Positions 8,767 to 17,422 are shown, counted from the stretch's first letter. The stretch: 64,000 bases of DNA from Pontibacillus salipaludis (GCF_014642405.1 NZ_BMIN01000005.1:84727-148726), one strand, 5' to 3'. The notes: generated by a model from the sequence alone, not told the origin. Program-made: numbers and translations.

Positions 8767-10743
8767 ATGAGATTAAACGACAAACAGGAAGAAGCAGCGG
8801 GGCATTTACAAGGACCGATGCTCATTATTGCAGGAGCAGGTAGTGGAAAGACGACCGTTTTATCTCATCGAACGAAGCGTCTGATTGACACAGGAGTAGA
8901 TCCCCGTTCGATTATGATGTTAACGTTTACGAATAAAGCTGTGCGCGGACTGCAGCAACAAGTGGCAAAGCGTGTAGGAGAAGAAGCGGCAGGTGAGGCG
9001 TGGATATCCACATTCCACCGTCTTGGTCTCCATATTACAGGAGAAGCTGACCCAACGCTTGTGACCCTTCACCCTGCTGGATCACGACAAGTTTTAAAGA
9101 AGATCGTCGAAGGGATGCACGTTGATGAAGAGGATGAAGACTTTGCGCGTCCAGCTAAGCTTCTCTCTCTGATTTCTTTGTTTAAAAGCGAGCTTGTTTT
9201 ACCTTCTTATTTATATGATGGGGAAACGCTTGATGAGTATATTGATAGCAGTCGTGTCAAACGTATGATTCGGGACCAGATTGGGACAAGGGGACGCTTT
9301 GACTTGTTCCGGAAAGTGTATCATACGTATCAGTACATTTTAGATGAATACGGGCAGATGGATCTTGATGATATTTTGTTAAAAAGCGTCTTGTTCCTGT
9401 CGGAGAGTAGAGATTTATTAAGTGATCTTCAAGGGCGTTTTCAGTACTTTATGATCGATGAGTTTCAGGATACGAACCGGGCGCAGTATGTGTTGGCTCA
9501 ATTGCTTTCTGAACACACGCGCAATTTAGCGATTGTCGGGGATGATTTTCAGTCGATCTATGCGTTTCGTGGGAGCGACATGCGGAACATTTTAGACTTT
9601 GACAAGCACTACCCGGATGCCTTTACGGTAAGGCTTGAAGAGAATTATCGCTCGACGCCTGTCATTTTAGAAGCGGCCAATCAGCTCATTGCTCATAACC
9701 AAGACCAAAAGGAGAAAACCCTGTTCACTGGTCAGGAAGAAGGGGAGCGGCTCACGGGGTACCGTGGTGAAACCGTTCAAGATGAAGCGAAATGGGTGTC
9801 AGGTGAGATTAAGCGTCTTGTAAATGAAGGAGGATACAGCTACCAGGACATTGCGATCTTCTATCGTAGTCATTCTGATGGTAGCCTATTCGAAGTGGTT
9901 CTGCCTGAAGAGGAGATTCCATTTACCGTTGTGAAGGAAGGGAGCTTCTTCGAGCGAGAAGAGGTGAAAGATCTTCTTGCCTACGCCTTATTTGTAACCG
10001 ACCCTCACGATACGTATTCGTTAAGAAGGATCATCAATACTCCAAAACGAGGCATTGGGAAGGCATCTGTTGATCGAATCGTCGAAGCTAAGACAGAAGA
10101 CGTTGATTTTATTTCGCTCCTTGTAGAGGGTGAATTGCCTGGTGTGAAAGGAAAATCATTAGAGCGGGCTCGTGATTTTGGTAAGATTGCTGCGAGACTC
10201 CAGGACGGGGTTTCTAAAGTGGGCGTTGCGAAGTGGCTGAAAGCTTGTCTTCAACTGAGTGGTTATGATGAGATGCTTGAAGGACTTGAAGAAGGACAGC
10301 GAAGAGAGAAGCGCATTCACCTTGATAAGTTAGTTGAACTTGCTGGAGAGTTTGAAGCGAGCGAAGAGGCGCTTACGTTAGATGACTTTATTGAACGGGT
10401 GAAACGTACCGATGTTGATGCGACATTAACGGAAGATGAAGACTTTGACCGCGTACAGCTACTAACGGTGCACGCGTCTAAAGGACTTGAATTTCCGGTT
10501 GTCTTTGTCGTAGGTATGAAAGAAGAAGGATTTCCTTCTCCGTATGCAGCAAGTCCATTCGCAATCGAGGAAGAGCGCCGGATCTGTTACGTGGCCTTTA
10601 CCCGTGCGAAAGACCGTTTATACCTCAGTTATCCTGCGAAAAAACAAGAAAAGAACGATGAGGGCGAGAAGGTGGAAGTCGAAACAACCCCATCTCGTTT
10701 CCTATCCGAATTCGACCCAAGCCTCATTAACTGGATGGAATAA
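8767..10743 (+). CDS. UvrD/Rep-family ATP-dependent DNA helicase
   Basis: This 658-residue superfamily 1A helicase has all the core motifs: Walker A in IAGAGSGKTT (about residues 22-31), motif Ia TFTNKAV, motif II DEFQDTNRAQY, motif III GDDFQSIYAFRG, motif IV LEENYRST, motif V LLTVHASKGLEFPVV and motif VI RRICYVAFTRAKDRLYL. It is shorter than PcrA (about 740 residues) and lacks most of PcrA's C-terminal tail, so it is an accessory UvrD-like enzyme rather than the housekeeping PcrA (inference). AAAAGGAG precedes the ATG. It converges on a small minus-strand gene. Confidence 0.93.
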   Translation: MRLNDKQEEAAGHLQGPMLIIAGAGSGKTTVLSHRTKRLIDTGVDPRSIMMLTFTNKAVRGLQQQVAKRVGEEAAGEAWISTFHRLGLHITGEADPTLVTLHPAGSRQVLKKIVEGMHVDEEDEDFARPAKLLSLISLFKSELVLPSYLYDGETLDEYIDSSRVKRMIRDQIGTRGRFDLFRKVYHTYQYILDEYGQMDLDDILLKSVLFLSESRDLLSDLQGRFQYFMIDEFQDTNRAQYVLAQLLSEHTRNLAIVGDDFQSIYAFRGSDMRNILDFDKHYPDAFTVRLEENYRSTPVILEAANQLIAHNQDQKEKTLFTGQEEGERLTGYRGETVQDEAKWVSGEIKRLVNEGGYSYQDIAIFYRSHSDGSLFEVVLPEEEIPFTVVKEGSFFEREEVKDLLAYALFVTDPHDTYSLRRIINTPKRGIGKASVDRIVEAKTEDVDFISLLVEGELPGVKGKSLERARDFGKIAARLQDGVSKVGVAKWLKACLQLSGYDEMLEGLEEGQRREKRIHLDKLVELAGEFEASEEALTLDDFIERVKRTDVDATLTEDEDFDRVQLLTVHASKGLEFPVVFVVGMKEEGFPSPYAASPFAIEEERRICYVAFTRAKDRLYLSYPAKKQEKNDEGEKVEVETTPSRFLSEFDPSLINWME

Positions 10744-10767
10744 GAGTACTGTATTACGGTAAAGAAC

Positions 10768-10830
10768 AAAAGCGTGCCAGACACCCTTTGCTGCGTTAAA
10801 GCAAATATGGATGTCTGGCACGCTTTGTTT
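10768..10830. repeat. Inverted GTGCCAGACACC element acting as bidirectional terminator
   Basis: AAAGCGTGCCAGACACCC and the inverse GGATGTCTGGCACGCTTT form a long hairpin between two convergent genes, with A/T runs on both sides. Same repeat family as the 37-bp array at 6591. Confidence 0.85.
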
Positions 10831-10831
10831 G

Positions 10832-10960
10832 TTACCCGTTTGTTTCAGGCTGGTTTAAGTATTTGGAATCAAAAGCGATGAGGACGACGTCGAGTTCATC
10901 TTCAAGTTTCTTCAGTTCCTGTAGCTTTTCCTTTGGCAATTCAGCATAATCAAAATCCAT
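10832..10960 (-). CDS. Small acidic protein, 42 aa, unknown function
   Basis: The peptide is charged and helix-prone (AELPKEKLQELKKLEDELDVV), which suggests a short amphipathic or coiled-coil helix. AAAGGAGTTGATCCTA precedes the ATG at 10960 on the minus strand. The longer reading frame that runs back to 11218 has no ribosome binding site and crosses repeat sequence, so I use the short form. No family is recognised. Confidence 0.6.
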   Translation of the reverse strand: MDFDYAELPKEKLQELKKLEDELDVVLIAFDSKYLNQPETNG

Positions 10961-11047
10961 TAGGATCAACTCCTTTACGAGTAGTATGAGTTGATCTAAA
11001 GCACCTATACCCGAAGAATACAGCAATTTGAAATCCTTTATTACGAT

Positions 11048-11118
11048 AAAGCGTGCCAGACACGCTTCAGTGCAGTAGAGGAATGCAGGGTGCCAGACAC
11101 CCTTTAGTACTGTAGCGC
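11048..11118. repeat. Two direct copies of the GTGCCAGACAC element
   Basis: GCGTGCCAGACACGCTTCAGTGC and GGGTGCCAGACACCCTTTAGTAC occur in direct orientation, 39 bases apart, in the intergenic region before the LacI-family regulator gene. Confidence 0.85.
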
Positions 11119-11173
11119 TGGAAAGGATGTGGTGGTTGACGGTAATTGGGGCTAAGGGTATAGTAGAGATAGA

Positions 11174-11195
11174 TTTACGAAAACGCTTACGTAAA
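11174..11195. promoter_or_regulatory. Probable LacI-family operator upstream of the regulator gene
   Basis: TTTACG...CGTAAA inverted repeat with an internal CGCTTACG core, 13 bases before the regulator's ATG. It resembles the perfect palindrome at 12226-12243 upstream of the glucosidase gene, which suggests autoregulation. Confidence 0.55.
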
Positions 11196-11208
11196 AGCGG
11201 GTGATGGA

Positions 11209-12210
11209 ATGAATCCAACTATTCAAGATGTGGCAAGGTTGGCCAATGTATCGATTGCGACGGTTTCAAGAGTACTTAATAATCAGCCTGGTTACTCAGA
11301 GAAAACGAAGCAAAAGGTGCTTGAGACCATTGAAGAGCTCGGGTATCAGCCGAATGCGATTGCACGAGGTCTTGTGAACCGGAAGACGAGTACAATCGGT
11401 GTACTATTTCCTAGTGTGTCCGGCTTATTATCAGCTGAGATTTTGCATGGTATTGAAGCAAAAGCGCATCAACACGGGAATAGTGTGATTGTGTGTAACA
11501 CAGCCGAAAACCGGGAAAAGACGATCAAGTACTTGCAAGTTTTGCGTGAAAAGCGAGTGGATGGACTCATCTTTGTTAGTGAGGAAGTGACGGAAGAGTA
11601 CTATGAGCTATTCCGTGGGATGGATATTCCCGTCGTGCTTGTATCGACCCAGTCTTATCAGTATCCGCTTCCCTATGTGAAAGTGGATGATCGTCATGCA
11701 GCATATGCGGCTACGAGACATCTGATTGAAGAGGGTCACACAAAGATCGGTATGATTGCAGGAAGTCCTGATGATCCGATTGCGGGTTCGCCGCGTATTG
11801 AAGGGTACCGGTTAGCTATGCGTGAAGCAGGGCGATCTCTTGAGGATAGCCTTGTTGAGACATGTTCAAGTTTTCAGTATAACGATGGAAAAAGCGGCTT
11901 CTCATCCTTAATGAACCGTCATCCTGAACTGACTGCTATTTTCGCAGCTAGTGATGAACTGGCAATAGGGGCCATATCAGCAGCTTACAAGGAATCGATT
12001 CGTATCCCGGACGATGTATCGATCGTTGGTTACGATAATTTACTTCTGGCTGAAATGTCCGTACCGCCTCTTACCACGATCGCTCAGCCATTCGGGCGTA
12101 TGGGAGAACGGGCTGTTCAGATGATCATCGATTTAATGAATGGTGAAGAAGCGGAATCGACGATTTTGCCTCATGAGCTTGTGATTCGTGATTCCGTAAA
12201 ACGCAGGTGA
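11209..12210 (+). CDS. LacI/GalR-family transcriptional repressor of the alpha-glucosidase gene
   Basis: The 333-residue protein has an N-terminal LacI helix-turn-helix (TIQDVARLANVSIATVSRVLNN, residues 3-24) and the hinge helix region NAIARGLVNRKT. A periplasmic-binding-protein-like effector domain follows (GLIFVSEEV, VDDRHAAYAATRHLIEEGH, AASDELAIGAI, SIVGYDNLLLAEM). It is probably a maltose/isomaltose-type sugar sensor, because the next gene is a GH13 glucosidase and a matching palindromic operator lies between them. GGGTGATGGA precedes the ATG. I do not assign a specific symbol because the sugar is unproven. Confidence 0.92.
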   Translation: MNPTIQDVARLANVSIATVSRVLNNQPGYSEKTKQKVLETIEELGYQPNAIARGLVNRKTSTIGVLFPSVSGLLSAEILHGIEAKAHQHGNSVIVCNTAENREKTIKYLQVLREKRVDGLIFVSEEVTEEYYELFRGMDIPVVLVSTQSYQYPLPYVKVDDRHAAYAATRHLIEEGHTKIGMIAGSPDDPIAGSPRIEGYRLAMREAGRSLEDSLVETCSSFQYNDGKSGFSSLMNRHPELTAIFAASDELAIGAISAAYKESIRIPDDVSIVGYDNLLLAEMSVPPLTTIAQPFGRMGERAVQMIIDLMNGEEAESTILPHELVIRDSVKRR

Positions 12211-12225
12211 AAAATTTTGCTAATC

Positions 12226-12243
12226 AACGTAAACGTTTACGTT
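12226..12243. promoter_or_regulatory. Perfect palindromic LacI-type operator before the glucosidase gene
   Basis: AACGTAAAC/GTTTACGTT is an 18-bp perfect palindrome with the central CG typical of LacI/GalR operators (and cre-like sites). It overlaps the space between the regulator's stop and the glucosidase ribosome binding site. Confidence 0.8.
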
Positions 12244-12260
12244 AAAGGGGAGGAAAATGT

Positions 12261-13946
12261 ATGGCTAAACAATGGTGGAAAGAAAGTGTCGTCTATCAAA
12301 TCTATCCGAGAAGTTTCAATGACAGTAATGGTGATGGAATTGGGGACATCCCAGGTATTATTGAGAAGCTTGATTACTTAAAAGAACTAGGTATTGATGT
12401 TATTTGGCTATCCCCTGTATATGATTCTCCGAATGATGACAATGGCTATGACATTCGTGATTATCAGGCGATCATGAACGAATTCGGGACAATGGCCGAC
12501 TTCGACACATTACTCCATGAAGCACATAACCGTGGAATCAAAATTGTGATGGACCTTGTCGTCAATCATACATCTGATGAACATGCTTGGTTTGTCGAAT
12601 CTAAGTCTTCAAAAGACAACCCGAAGCGCGATTATTATATATGGAAAGAAGGAAAAGGAGACGGGCCTCCAACGAACTGGGAATCGGCATTTAGCGGTTC
12701 TGCTTGGAAGTACGACGAAACGACTGGAGAGTACTTCCTGCACATCTTCTCTAAAAAGCAGCCAGACTTAAACTGGGAGAACCAAGACGTTCGTAAAGAC
12801 GTGTATGACATGATGAAATGGTGGCTTGATAAAGGTATTGATGGGTTCCGGATGGACGTCATTAACTTTATTTCGAAAGACCCACGTTTCCCAGACGGTG
12901 AAGTTCATCCTGGCAAGCAGTACGGTGATGGAGGAAAGTACTTTATGAATGGTCCGCGTATTCATGAATTCCTTCATGAAATGAACCAGGAAGTCCTATC
13001 GAAGTATGACGTCATGACGGTTGGAGAGATGCCAGGAGCGACGCCGGATGAGGGGAAATTGTACACGGCAGATGACCGTGAGGAATTAAATATGGTCTTT
13101 CATTTTGAGCATATGGATATTGGCGGCGGTGAGCTTGGAAAGTGGACCCTTAATCCTTGGAAACTAACAGAATTGAAATCTATTCTTTCAAAATGGCAGT
13201 ATGCGCTTGAGGAAGAAGGGTGGAACAGTCTGTACTGGAACAACCATGACCAGCCACGAGTCGTTTCTCGCTTCGGTAACGACGGCGAGTACCGTAAGAA
13301 GTCTGCGAAAATGCTTGCAACGTGTCTTCATATGATGAAAGGAACACCTTACATTTATCAGGGTGAAGAGATCGGCATGACTAACGTAGCCTTTGATCGG
13401 ATTGAAGACTATGAGGATCTAGAGTCCTTAAATATGTACGAAGAGCGAGTGAATGATTTCGGGGAAGACCCAGGTTCAGTCCTTGAGCGCATCCACCACA
13501 GAGGCCGTGACAACGCTCGTACCCCGTTCCAATGGAATGCTAGTAAGAACGGTGGATTTACAGACGGAACCCCATGGCTTACTGTGAACCCGAACTATAC
13601 GGAGATTAACGCAGAAGAAGCAGTGAACGATCCGGACTCTGTTTTCCATTTCTATAAAAAACTTATCGAGTTACGCAAATCGAACGACGTTGTCGTGTAT
13701 GGACGTTACGATCTTCTGCTAGAAGATAATGAAGCGATTTATGCCTTCACCCGCACACTTGAATCTGATCAGCTGCTAGTGTTGTGTAACTTCACAGGTG
13801 AGAAGCAAACAGCAGAGCTTGATGACTTTTCTGGTAAGCAAGGTTCTGTGTTCTTAACGAACCGTGAAGGGCAAGTTGTTGACGCTGAAGATCTTAAGGA
13901 GGTTGAACTTGAGCCATATGAAGCGATGGTGTTTACAGTAAAATAA
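12261..13946 (+). CDS. malL: GH13 alpha-glucosidase (oligo-1,6-glucosidase type)
   Basis: This 561-residue cytoplasmic enzyme matches the usual size of oligo-1,6-glucosidases. The GH13 conserved regions are present in order: DLVVNHTS (region I), GFRMDVINF with the nucleophile Asp (about residue 200, region II), TVGEMPG with the acid/base Glu (about 256, region III) and WNNHDQPRVVSRFGND with the transition-state Asp (region IV). The N-terminal WWKESVVYQIYPRSFNDSNGDGIGDI is diagnostic for this subfamily. It hydrolyses short alpha-1,6 (and possibly alpha-1,4) glucosides delivered by a carrier encoded elsewhere. It lies directly after its LacI-family regulator and a palindromic operator, and is closed by a terminator. 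Confidence 0.93.
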   Translation: MAKQWWKESVVYQIYPRSFNDSNGDGIGDIPGIIEKLDYLKELGIDVIWLSPVYDSPNDDNGYDIRDYQAIMNEFGTMADFDTLLHEAHNRGIKIVMDLVVNHTSDEHAWFVESKSSKDNPKRDYYIWKEGKGDGPPTNWESAFSGSAWKYDETTGEYFLHIFSKKQPDLNWENQDVRKDVYDMMKWWLDKGIDGFRMDVINFISKDPRFPDGEVHPGKQYGDGGKYFMNGPRIHEFLHEMNQEVLSKYDVMTVGEMPGATPDEGKLYTADDREELNMVFHFEHMDIGGGELGKWTLNPWKLTELKSILSKWQYALEEEGWNSLYWNNHDQPRVVSRFGNDGEYRKKSAKMLATCLHMMKGTPYIYQGEEIGMTNVAFDRIEDYEDLESLNMYEERVNDFGEDPGSVLERIHHRGRDNARTPFQWNASKNGGFTDGTPWLTVNPNYTEINAEEAVNDPDSVFHFYKKLIELRKSNDVVVYGRYDLLLEDNEAIYAFTRTLESDQLLVLCNFTGEKQTAELDDFSGKQGSVFLTNREGQVVDAEDLKEVELEPYEAMVFTVK

Positions 13947-13951
13947 ACAAG

Positions 13952-13994
13952 TAAAAGGCGTCGGAAGCTTGTTTGAGCTTCTGACGCTTTTTTT
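13952..13994 (+). terminator. Terminator after the alpha-glucosidase
   Basis: AAAAGGCGTCGGAAGCT pairs with AGCTTCTGACGCTTTTTTT (one G-T pair), with a long T run. Confidence 0.88.
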
Positions 13995-14018
13995 GTGTGG
14001 GAGTATAAGAATGCGATC

Positions 14019-14444
14019 TTACCCGTCTAGTTCTTCATCATGGCGCTGTTTCCGTAAGTAAAAAAGATAAGCGAATGGTGGAACACCACATATAAATATG
14101 ACCCCACCTATCAAAACACCGGTTGTTACCCCTGAACTTAATGAGATGGCTACTCCGGCTGCTATTGCTATAAAAGTGACAACTATAATGGAAAGTATAA
14201 ACCCTTTTTTAGGCGATTGTTGAGTTGGGTATTCGTCCACGCTTACGTTCATCGACAATAAGCTTGAGATAATAGCAGTGATCATAAAGACACTCCATAA
14301 TGGATTGGCCATCATTCGATCCATGCCACCCTGAATAACGTCATACCCCAATATTCCTATAATACCAAGCGTTTGGATCACGTAAGCCGTTCGGATATTC
14401 TTCAAATTCTTCAACACTAACCGTTCATCTTTAATCTTTTTCAT
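14019..14444 (-). CDS. Four-helix membrane protein paired with an XRE regulator
   Basis: The 141-residue protein begins with a basic cytoplasmic helix (MKKIKDERLVLKNLKNIRT) and continues with four hydrophobic segments: YVIQTLGIIGILGYDVI, PLWSVFMITAIISSLLSM, FILSIIVVTFIAIAAGVAI and VLIGGVIFICGVPPFAYLFYL. It ends in a basic tail. Two-gene cassettes of a short XRE repressor and such a membrane protein are frequent in Bacilli, and their function is poorly known. The ATG at 14444 is preceded by GGGAGGAG. That ribosome binding site lies in a 37-bp duplicated segment shared with the end of the regulator gene. Confidence 0.7.
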   Translation of the reverse strand: MKKIKDERLVLKNLKNIRTAYVIQTLGIIGILGYDVIQGGMDRMMANPLWSVFMITAIISSLLSMNVSVDEYPTQQSPKKGFILSIIVVTFIAIAAGVAISLSSGVTTGVLIGGVIFICGVPPFAYLFYLRKQRHDEELDG

Positions 14445-14518
14445 CACAATCACTCCTCCCTATCAATCCAAAATAATTCATCACAATCACTCCTCCCTAT
14501 CAATCCAAAATAATTCAT
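14445..14518. repeat. Exact 37-bp tandem duplication at the XRE/membrane gene junction
   Basis: Positions 14445-14481 and 14482-14518 are identical. The unit contains the last codons of the XRE regulator gene and the GGGAGGAGTGA ribosome binding site of the membrane gene, so the junction now holds two copies of that site. Confidence 0.93.
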
Positions 14519-14687
14519 CCAATGTCTTCTGAACCGCATAGCAAATCTCAAGGCATAACTTTAACGAAGGATTGTACTTTCCCTTCTCAATCAAACTAAT
14601 CGTCTGCCGCGTCACACCCACCTGCTCAGCTAACTGCGCTTGCGTTAAATCAACCTGCACACGAGCGACCTTTACATTGTTTTTCAA
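14487..14687 (-). CDS. Short XRE-family repressor (YozG-like), 66 aa
   Basis: The protein is essentially one helix-turn-helix domain (LTQAQLAEQVGVTRQTISLIEKGKYNPSLKLCLEIC, residues 14-49) with a short tail ending DELFWIDREE. I use the TTG start at 14687: AAGGGGTGAG lies 8 bases upstream and no in-frame ATG is available at the N-terminus. TAATGTAA-type repeats just upstream are probable binding sites, which suggests autoregulation. It is translated ahead of the membrane protein gene in the same transcript. Confidence 0.85.
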   Translation of the reverse strand: MKNNVKVARVQVDLTQAQLAEQVGVTRQTISLIEKGKYNPSLKLCLEICYAVQKTLDELFWIDREE

Positions 14688-14710
14688 CTTAACATCTCAC
14701 CCCTTGCGAA

Positions 14711-14756
14711 TAATGTAATGTATATCTTACATTATTCAATTTATATATTACATTAT
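14711..14756. promoter_or_regulatory. Repeated TAATGTAA boxes, probable operator of the XRE regulator
   Basis: TAATGTAA at 14711, its inverse TTACATTA at 14727 and again near 14748 lie in the AT-rich promoter region directly upstream of the regulator's start. The inverted pair around 14711-14734 is the best operator candidate. Confidence 0.5.
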
Positions 14757-14899
14757 TTTTCTTTTTATTTCCAGTACCTTACATTGGATTTTGAAATTTA
14801 TACACGGTCTCGTAAGAGTAGGATAAAATCTTAATGATTTAATTAATATGATTTTATATCTCGATAAGGTAACGTTTTGTTTACTCTAATTTAGGCAAA

Positions 14900-15089
14900 G
14901 GATGGCCGAGGAAAATGCGAGACTCCCGTGGAAAAACGGGCTCCCGAGATCCCGCAGAGAGCGGTAGCGAACGAGGAAGCTCGGGGTGAAATAGGGAAGT
15001 TCGACTAAGATCGTCACGTCCTGTGACAACGCCGAACGACCCCACATCATGTGGGGCCACAGGAAAGCGAGTGTTTTCCTCGGCCATCC
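14900..15089. repeat. Dispersed palindromic element, copy 1 (single)
   Basis: The arms GGATGGCCGAGGAAAA and TTTTCCTCGGCCATCC are perfectly complementary. The core has the family signature GCGAGACTCCCG near one end and GGAAAGCGAGT near the other, plus an extra internal hairpin (CCCCACATCATGTGGGG). It lies between the XRE module and the flotillin gene and contains no gene. Confidence 0.85.
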
Positions 15090-15156
15090 TTATTCTCATC
15101 CCATGTAAACAAGACGTTTATATTAACCATAATTTAATAATAATTTTGAAAAAACC

Positions 15157-15184
15157 TGAAACCAAAGCCCACCCTTTTTCGGTA
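15157..15184 (+). promoter_or_regulatory. Possible ECF (SigW-type) promoter before flotillin
   Basis: TGAAAC at 15157-15162 and CGGTA at 15180-15184, about 17 bases apart, resemble the TGAAAC/CGTA pattern of SigW promoters, which drive flotillin genes in B. subtilis. The -10 match is imperfect. Confidence 0.35.
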
Positions 15185-15286
15185 AATACTACTAAGAAAC
15201 ATACAATTTTTCCAAATGACCGGTCGACTGACTTGGAAAGGATTGCTACACTAATGTAGGAAAAGTAAAAAAATAGGGGGACTTTG

Positions 15287-16819
15287 ATGTTACAAGGAGC
15301 AGTAATTTTTATTATTTTAGGCATTTTAGGAGCGCTGTTGTTAATCGGCGGAATCGTGACGTTTATTATTTTCCGTGTGCGTTACAAGACAGCTAGTTCC
15401 AATGAAGCACTCATTGTTACCGGACCAAAGCTTGGAGATCCGGAGCAAGAGAAGAACGTATTTGAGGATGACAATGGTCGTTCTGTTAAGATCATTCGCG
15501 GTGGCGGATATCGTCTTCGTATGTTCCAAACAGCAACACCGATTGATTTAACGTCATTCCAGCTACAGGTTAATTCTGATAAGGCGTATACGAAGGAAGG
15601 TATCCCGGTTCGGGTGCAAAGTACAGCCGTCATCAGTATCGGAAGTGAGCTTGAGATTATGGCAAACTTTGCGGAGAAATTCCTTGGTAAGAAGCAAAAC
15701 GAACGTGAATCAGAGTTAAAGGACGTATTAAATGGTCACCTTCGCTCCATCATTGCCTCTCTTCCAATTGAGAAGATCTATAATGACTTTAAAGAAGTTA
15801 ATACACAGGTGAAAAACATAGCAGAAGCCGACCTTAAGGGCATGGGTTTTGAAATCACTTCTTTTGCATTAAATGATGTAGAAGACGTGGATGAAGAGAA
15901 TGGGTACATCGATGCTCTAGGTCGTCCACATATTGCCGAAGTTCAGAAGAATGCGGATATGGCAGAATCAGATGCTCGTAAGGAAACGCGCATCTACCAG
16001 GCGAAGAACGACCAGGAAGCACAAGACGAAGAAAACCGTCGCCTAACGGCCGTTGCGGAGTCAACAAAAGAGAAAGATATTCGCGAGGCTGAGTTCCAAA
16101 AAGATACGAACCGCGCTCGTGCTAATGCTGACCAAGCAGGAGAGCTTGAGAAGCAGAAGCTGGCTCAACAGGTGAAGGAAGAAGAGCTGAAAGTTCAGTA
16201 TATTGAGAAGCAACGTGCCGTTGAGCTTGAAGAAGAAGAGAACAAACGTCGTCGCTCCATTGCGGATGCAGAAGCCTATGAGTTAACAAAACGCGCCCAA
16301 GCAGAAGCAGACCAAGAGCGCATTAAAGGTGAATCAGAAGCAGAAGTGATTCGCCAGCGGGGTATTGCAGAAGCTGAGTCCAAAGAACGCATGGCAAAAG
16401 CGATGGAATACTACGGCGAAGCAGCAATTATGGAAATGCTTATCTCTGTACTGCCTGAATACGCTGAGAAAGTGTCAGCCCCTCTATCTCAAATTAAAGA
16501 CATGAAAGTGATCGACATGGGTGGATCGAATTCCCAAGGCGGTTCCTCTCGCGTCGCTAACAGCGTAACGTCAACGATGCTAGGAATCCAGGAATCTTTG
16601 AAAGAGACAACAGGAATGGATTTAAAAGCGATGCTTGAGAGCTATGTATCTCGTGGGAACGTGAACAATTTTGACCTGAATCCGGATCAGCACAAGCGGG
16701 AAGCATCTGCTACGAAGGAATCAGAAGAAGCACCTCAGTTTGAAGAAAACCAACCTTCCGCAAACGCGCAAGCAGAACCAGATTTAACGAGCGAAGAGGA
16801 AGATGAAGAACCGAAATAA
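15287..16819 (+). CDS. floT: Flotillin-like membrane scaffold protein
   Basis: The 510-residue protein has an N-terminal membrane hairpin (VIFIILGILGALLLIGGIVTFIIF), an SPFH/band-7 domain to about residue 200, and a long EA-rich coiled coil (about 205-370) with repeated AEAD/AEAE motifs. A low-complexity acidic tail follows. Length and layout match B. subtilis FloT (YuaG), which organises ordered membrane microdomains. AGGGGGA precedes the ATG at 15287. The NfeD-type partner gene that usually sits just upstream (yuaF) is not present here. Confidence 0.92.
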   Translation: MLQGAVIFIILGILGALLLIGGIVTFIIFRVRYKTASSNEALIVTGPKLGDPEQEKNVFEDDNGRSVKIIRGGGYRLRMFQTATPIDLTSFQLQVNSDKAYTKEGIPVRVQSTAVISIGSELEIMANFAEKFLGKKQNERESELKDVLNGHLRSIIASLPIEKIYNDFKEVNTQVKNIAEADLKGMGFEITSFALNDVEDVDEENGYIDALGRPHIAEVQKNADMAESDARKETRIYQAKNDQEAQDEENRRLTAVAESTKEKDIREAEFQKDTNRARANADQAGELEKQKLAQQVKEEELKVQYIEKQRAVELEEEENKRRRSIADAEAYELTKRAQAEADQERIKGESEAEVIRQRGIAEAESKERMAKAMEYYGEAAIMEMLISVLPEYAEKVSAPLSQIKDMKVIDMGGSNSQGGSSRVANSVTSTMLGIQESLKETTGMDLKAMLESYVSRGNVNNFDLNPDQHKREASATKESEEAPQFEENQPSANAQAEPDLTSEEEDEEPK

Positions 16820-16827
16820 CAAGATTG

Positions 16828-16860
16828 AATTGCCTTGCATTCGTGCAGGGCAATTTTTTT
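16828..16860 (+). terminator. Terminator after flotillin
   Basis: ATTGCCTTGCA pairs with TGCAGGGCAAT around TTCG, followed by seven or more T. Confidence 0.92.
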
Positions 16861-16950
16861 GTTGGAGTGGATGTAAGTTGCTTGTGAGATCGGTTGATGT
16901 ATTGAATGTTGATCCAATTCATGTTTATTGTTGATACTCCCGCAAGTTTT

Positions 16951-17040
16951 TTCATTCAAACGCATATTTGAATGAAAAATGTTGACGTTTTCTTAATTGG
17001 AACATAGACTATAAATACATATTCAAACGATCATTAGAAT
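16951..17040 (+). promoter_or_regulatory. cad promoter with two CadC-type operators
   Basis: TTCATTCAAA-CGCATA-TTTGAATGAA at 16951-16976 is a perfect inverted repeat. A second, near-perfect ATTCAAA-N6-TTAGAAT repeat lies at 17021-17040. Both resemble known CadC/SmtB-type operators (ATTCAAATA-type half sites). A promoter (TTGACG at 16982, TAGACT at 17005, 17-bp spacing) sits between them. Confidence 0.7.
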
Positions 17041-17053
17041 GAGGTGTCTTCCA

Positions 17054-17422
17054 TTGAGTGAAAAAGTAATAAAAAAAGGGCATAACGATACATGTGACAC
17101 GTTTTGTTACGATGAGGAACTGGTCCAGCGTGTTCAACCCCAGATCGAGAAAGCATCAGGTGTTGAACAGCTCTTTAAAGCCTTATCTGACAAAACACGT
17201 ATGAAAATAGCCTATGCGTTAACGCTTGAGAAGGAACTCTGCGTGTGTGATGTGGCCAATATTATCGGTTCGACAACCGCAACGGCCTCTCATCATTTAC
17301 GATTGCTTCGTGATATGAACCTGGCTAAATCACGAAAAGAAGGAAAACTCGTCTTTTACTCCTTAGCCGATGATCACGTACACCAGCTTGTATCGATTGC
17401 ATTAATTCACGCGAACGAATAA
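17054..17422 (+). CDS. cadC: CadC-type ArsR/SmtB metal-sensing repressor
   Basis: This 122-residue winged-helix protein has the CadC hallmarks: an N-terminal DTCDTFCYD with two Cys, and ELCVCD in the alpha-3 region. Together these form the Cd/Pb/Zn-sensing four-Cys site. The recognition helix segment is STTATASHHLRLLRDMNLAKSRKEGKLVFYSL. Metal binding releases it from the operator. I start at TTG 17054, seven bases after GAGGTG; the ATG at 17039 overlaps that ribosome binding site. The metal ATPase gene follows 39 bases downstream as its target. Confidence 0.9.
   Translation: MSEKVIKKGHNDTCDTFCYDEELVQRVQPQIEKASGVEQLFKALSDKTRMKIAYALTLEKELCVCDVANIIGSTTATASHHLRLLRDMNLAKSRKEGKLVFYSLADDHVHQLVSIALIHANE

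Noticed and set aside
10832-11218. 128-residue minus-strand protein
   Set aside because: The upstream two thirds cross GTGCCAGACAC repeats and lack a ribosome binding site. Only the last 42 codons, starting at 10960 after AAAGGAG, are credible.
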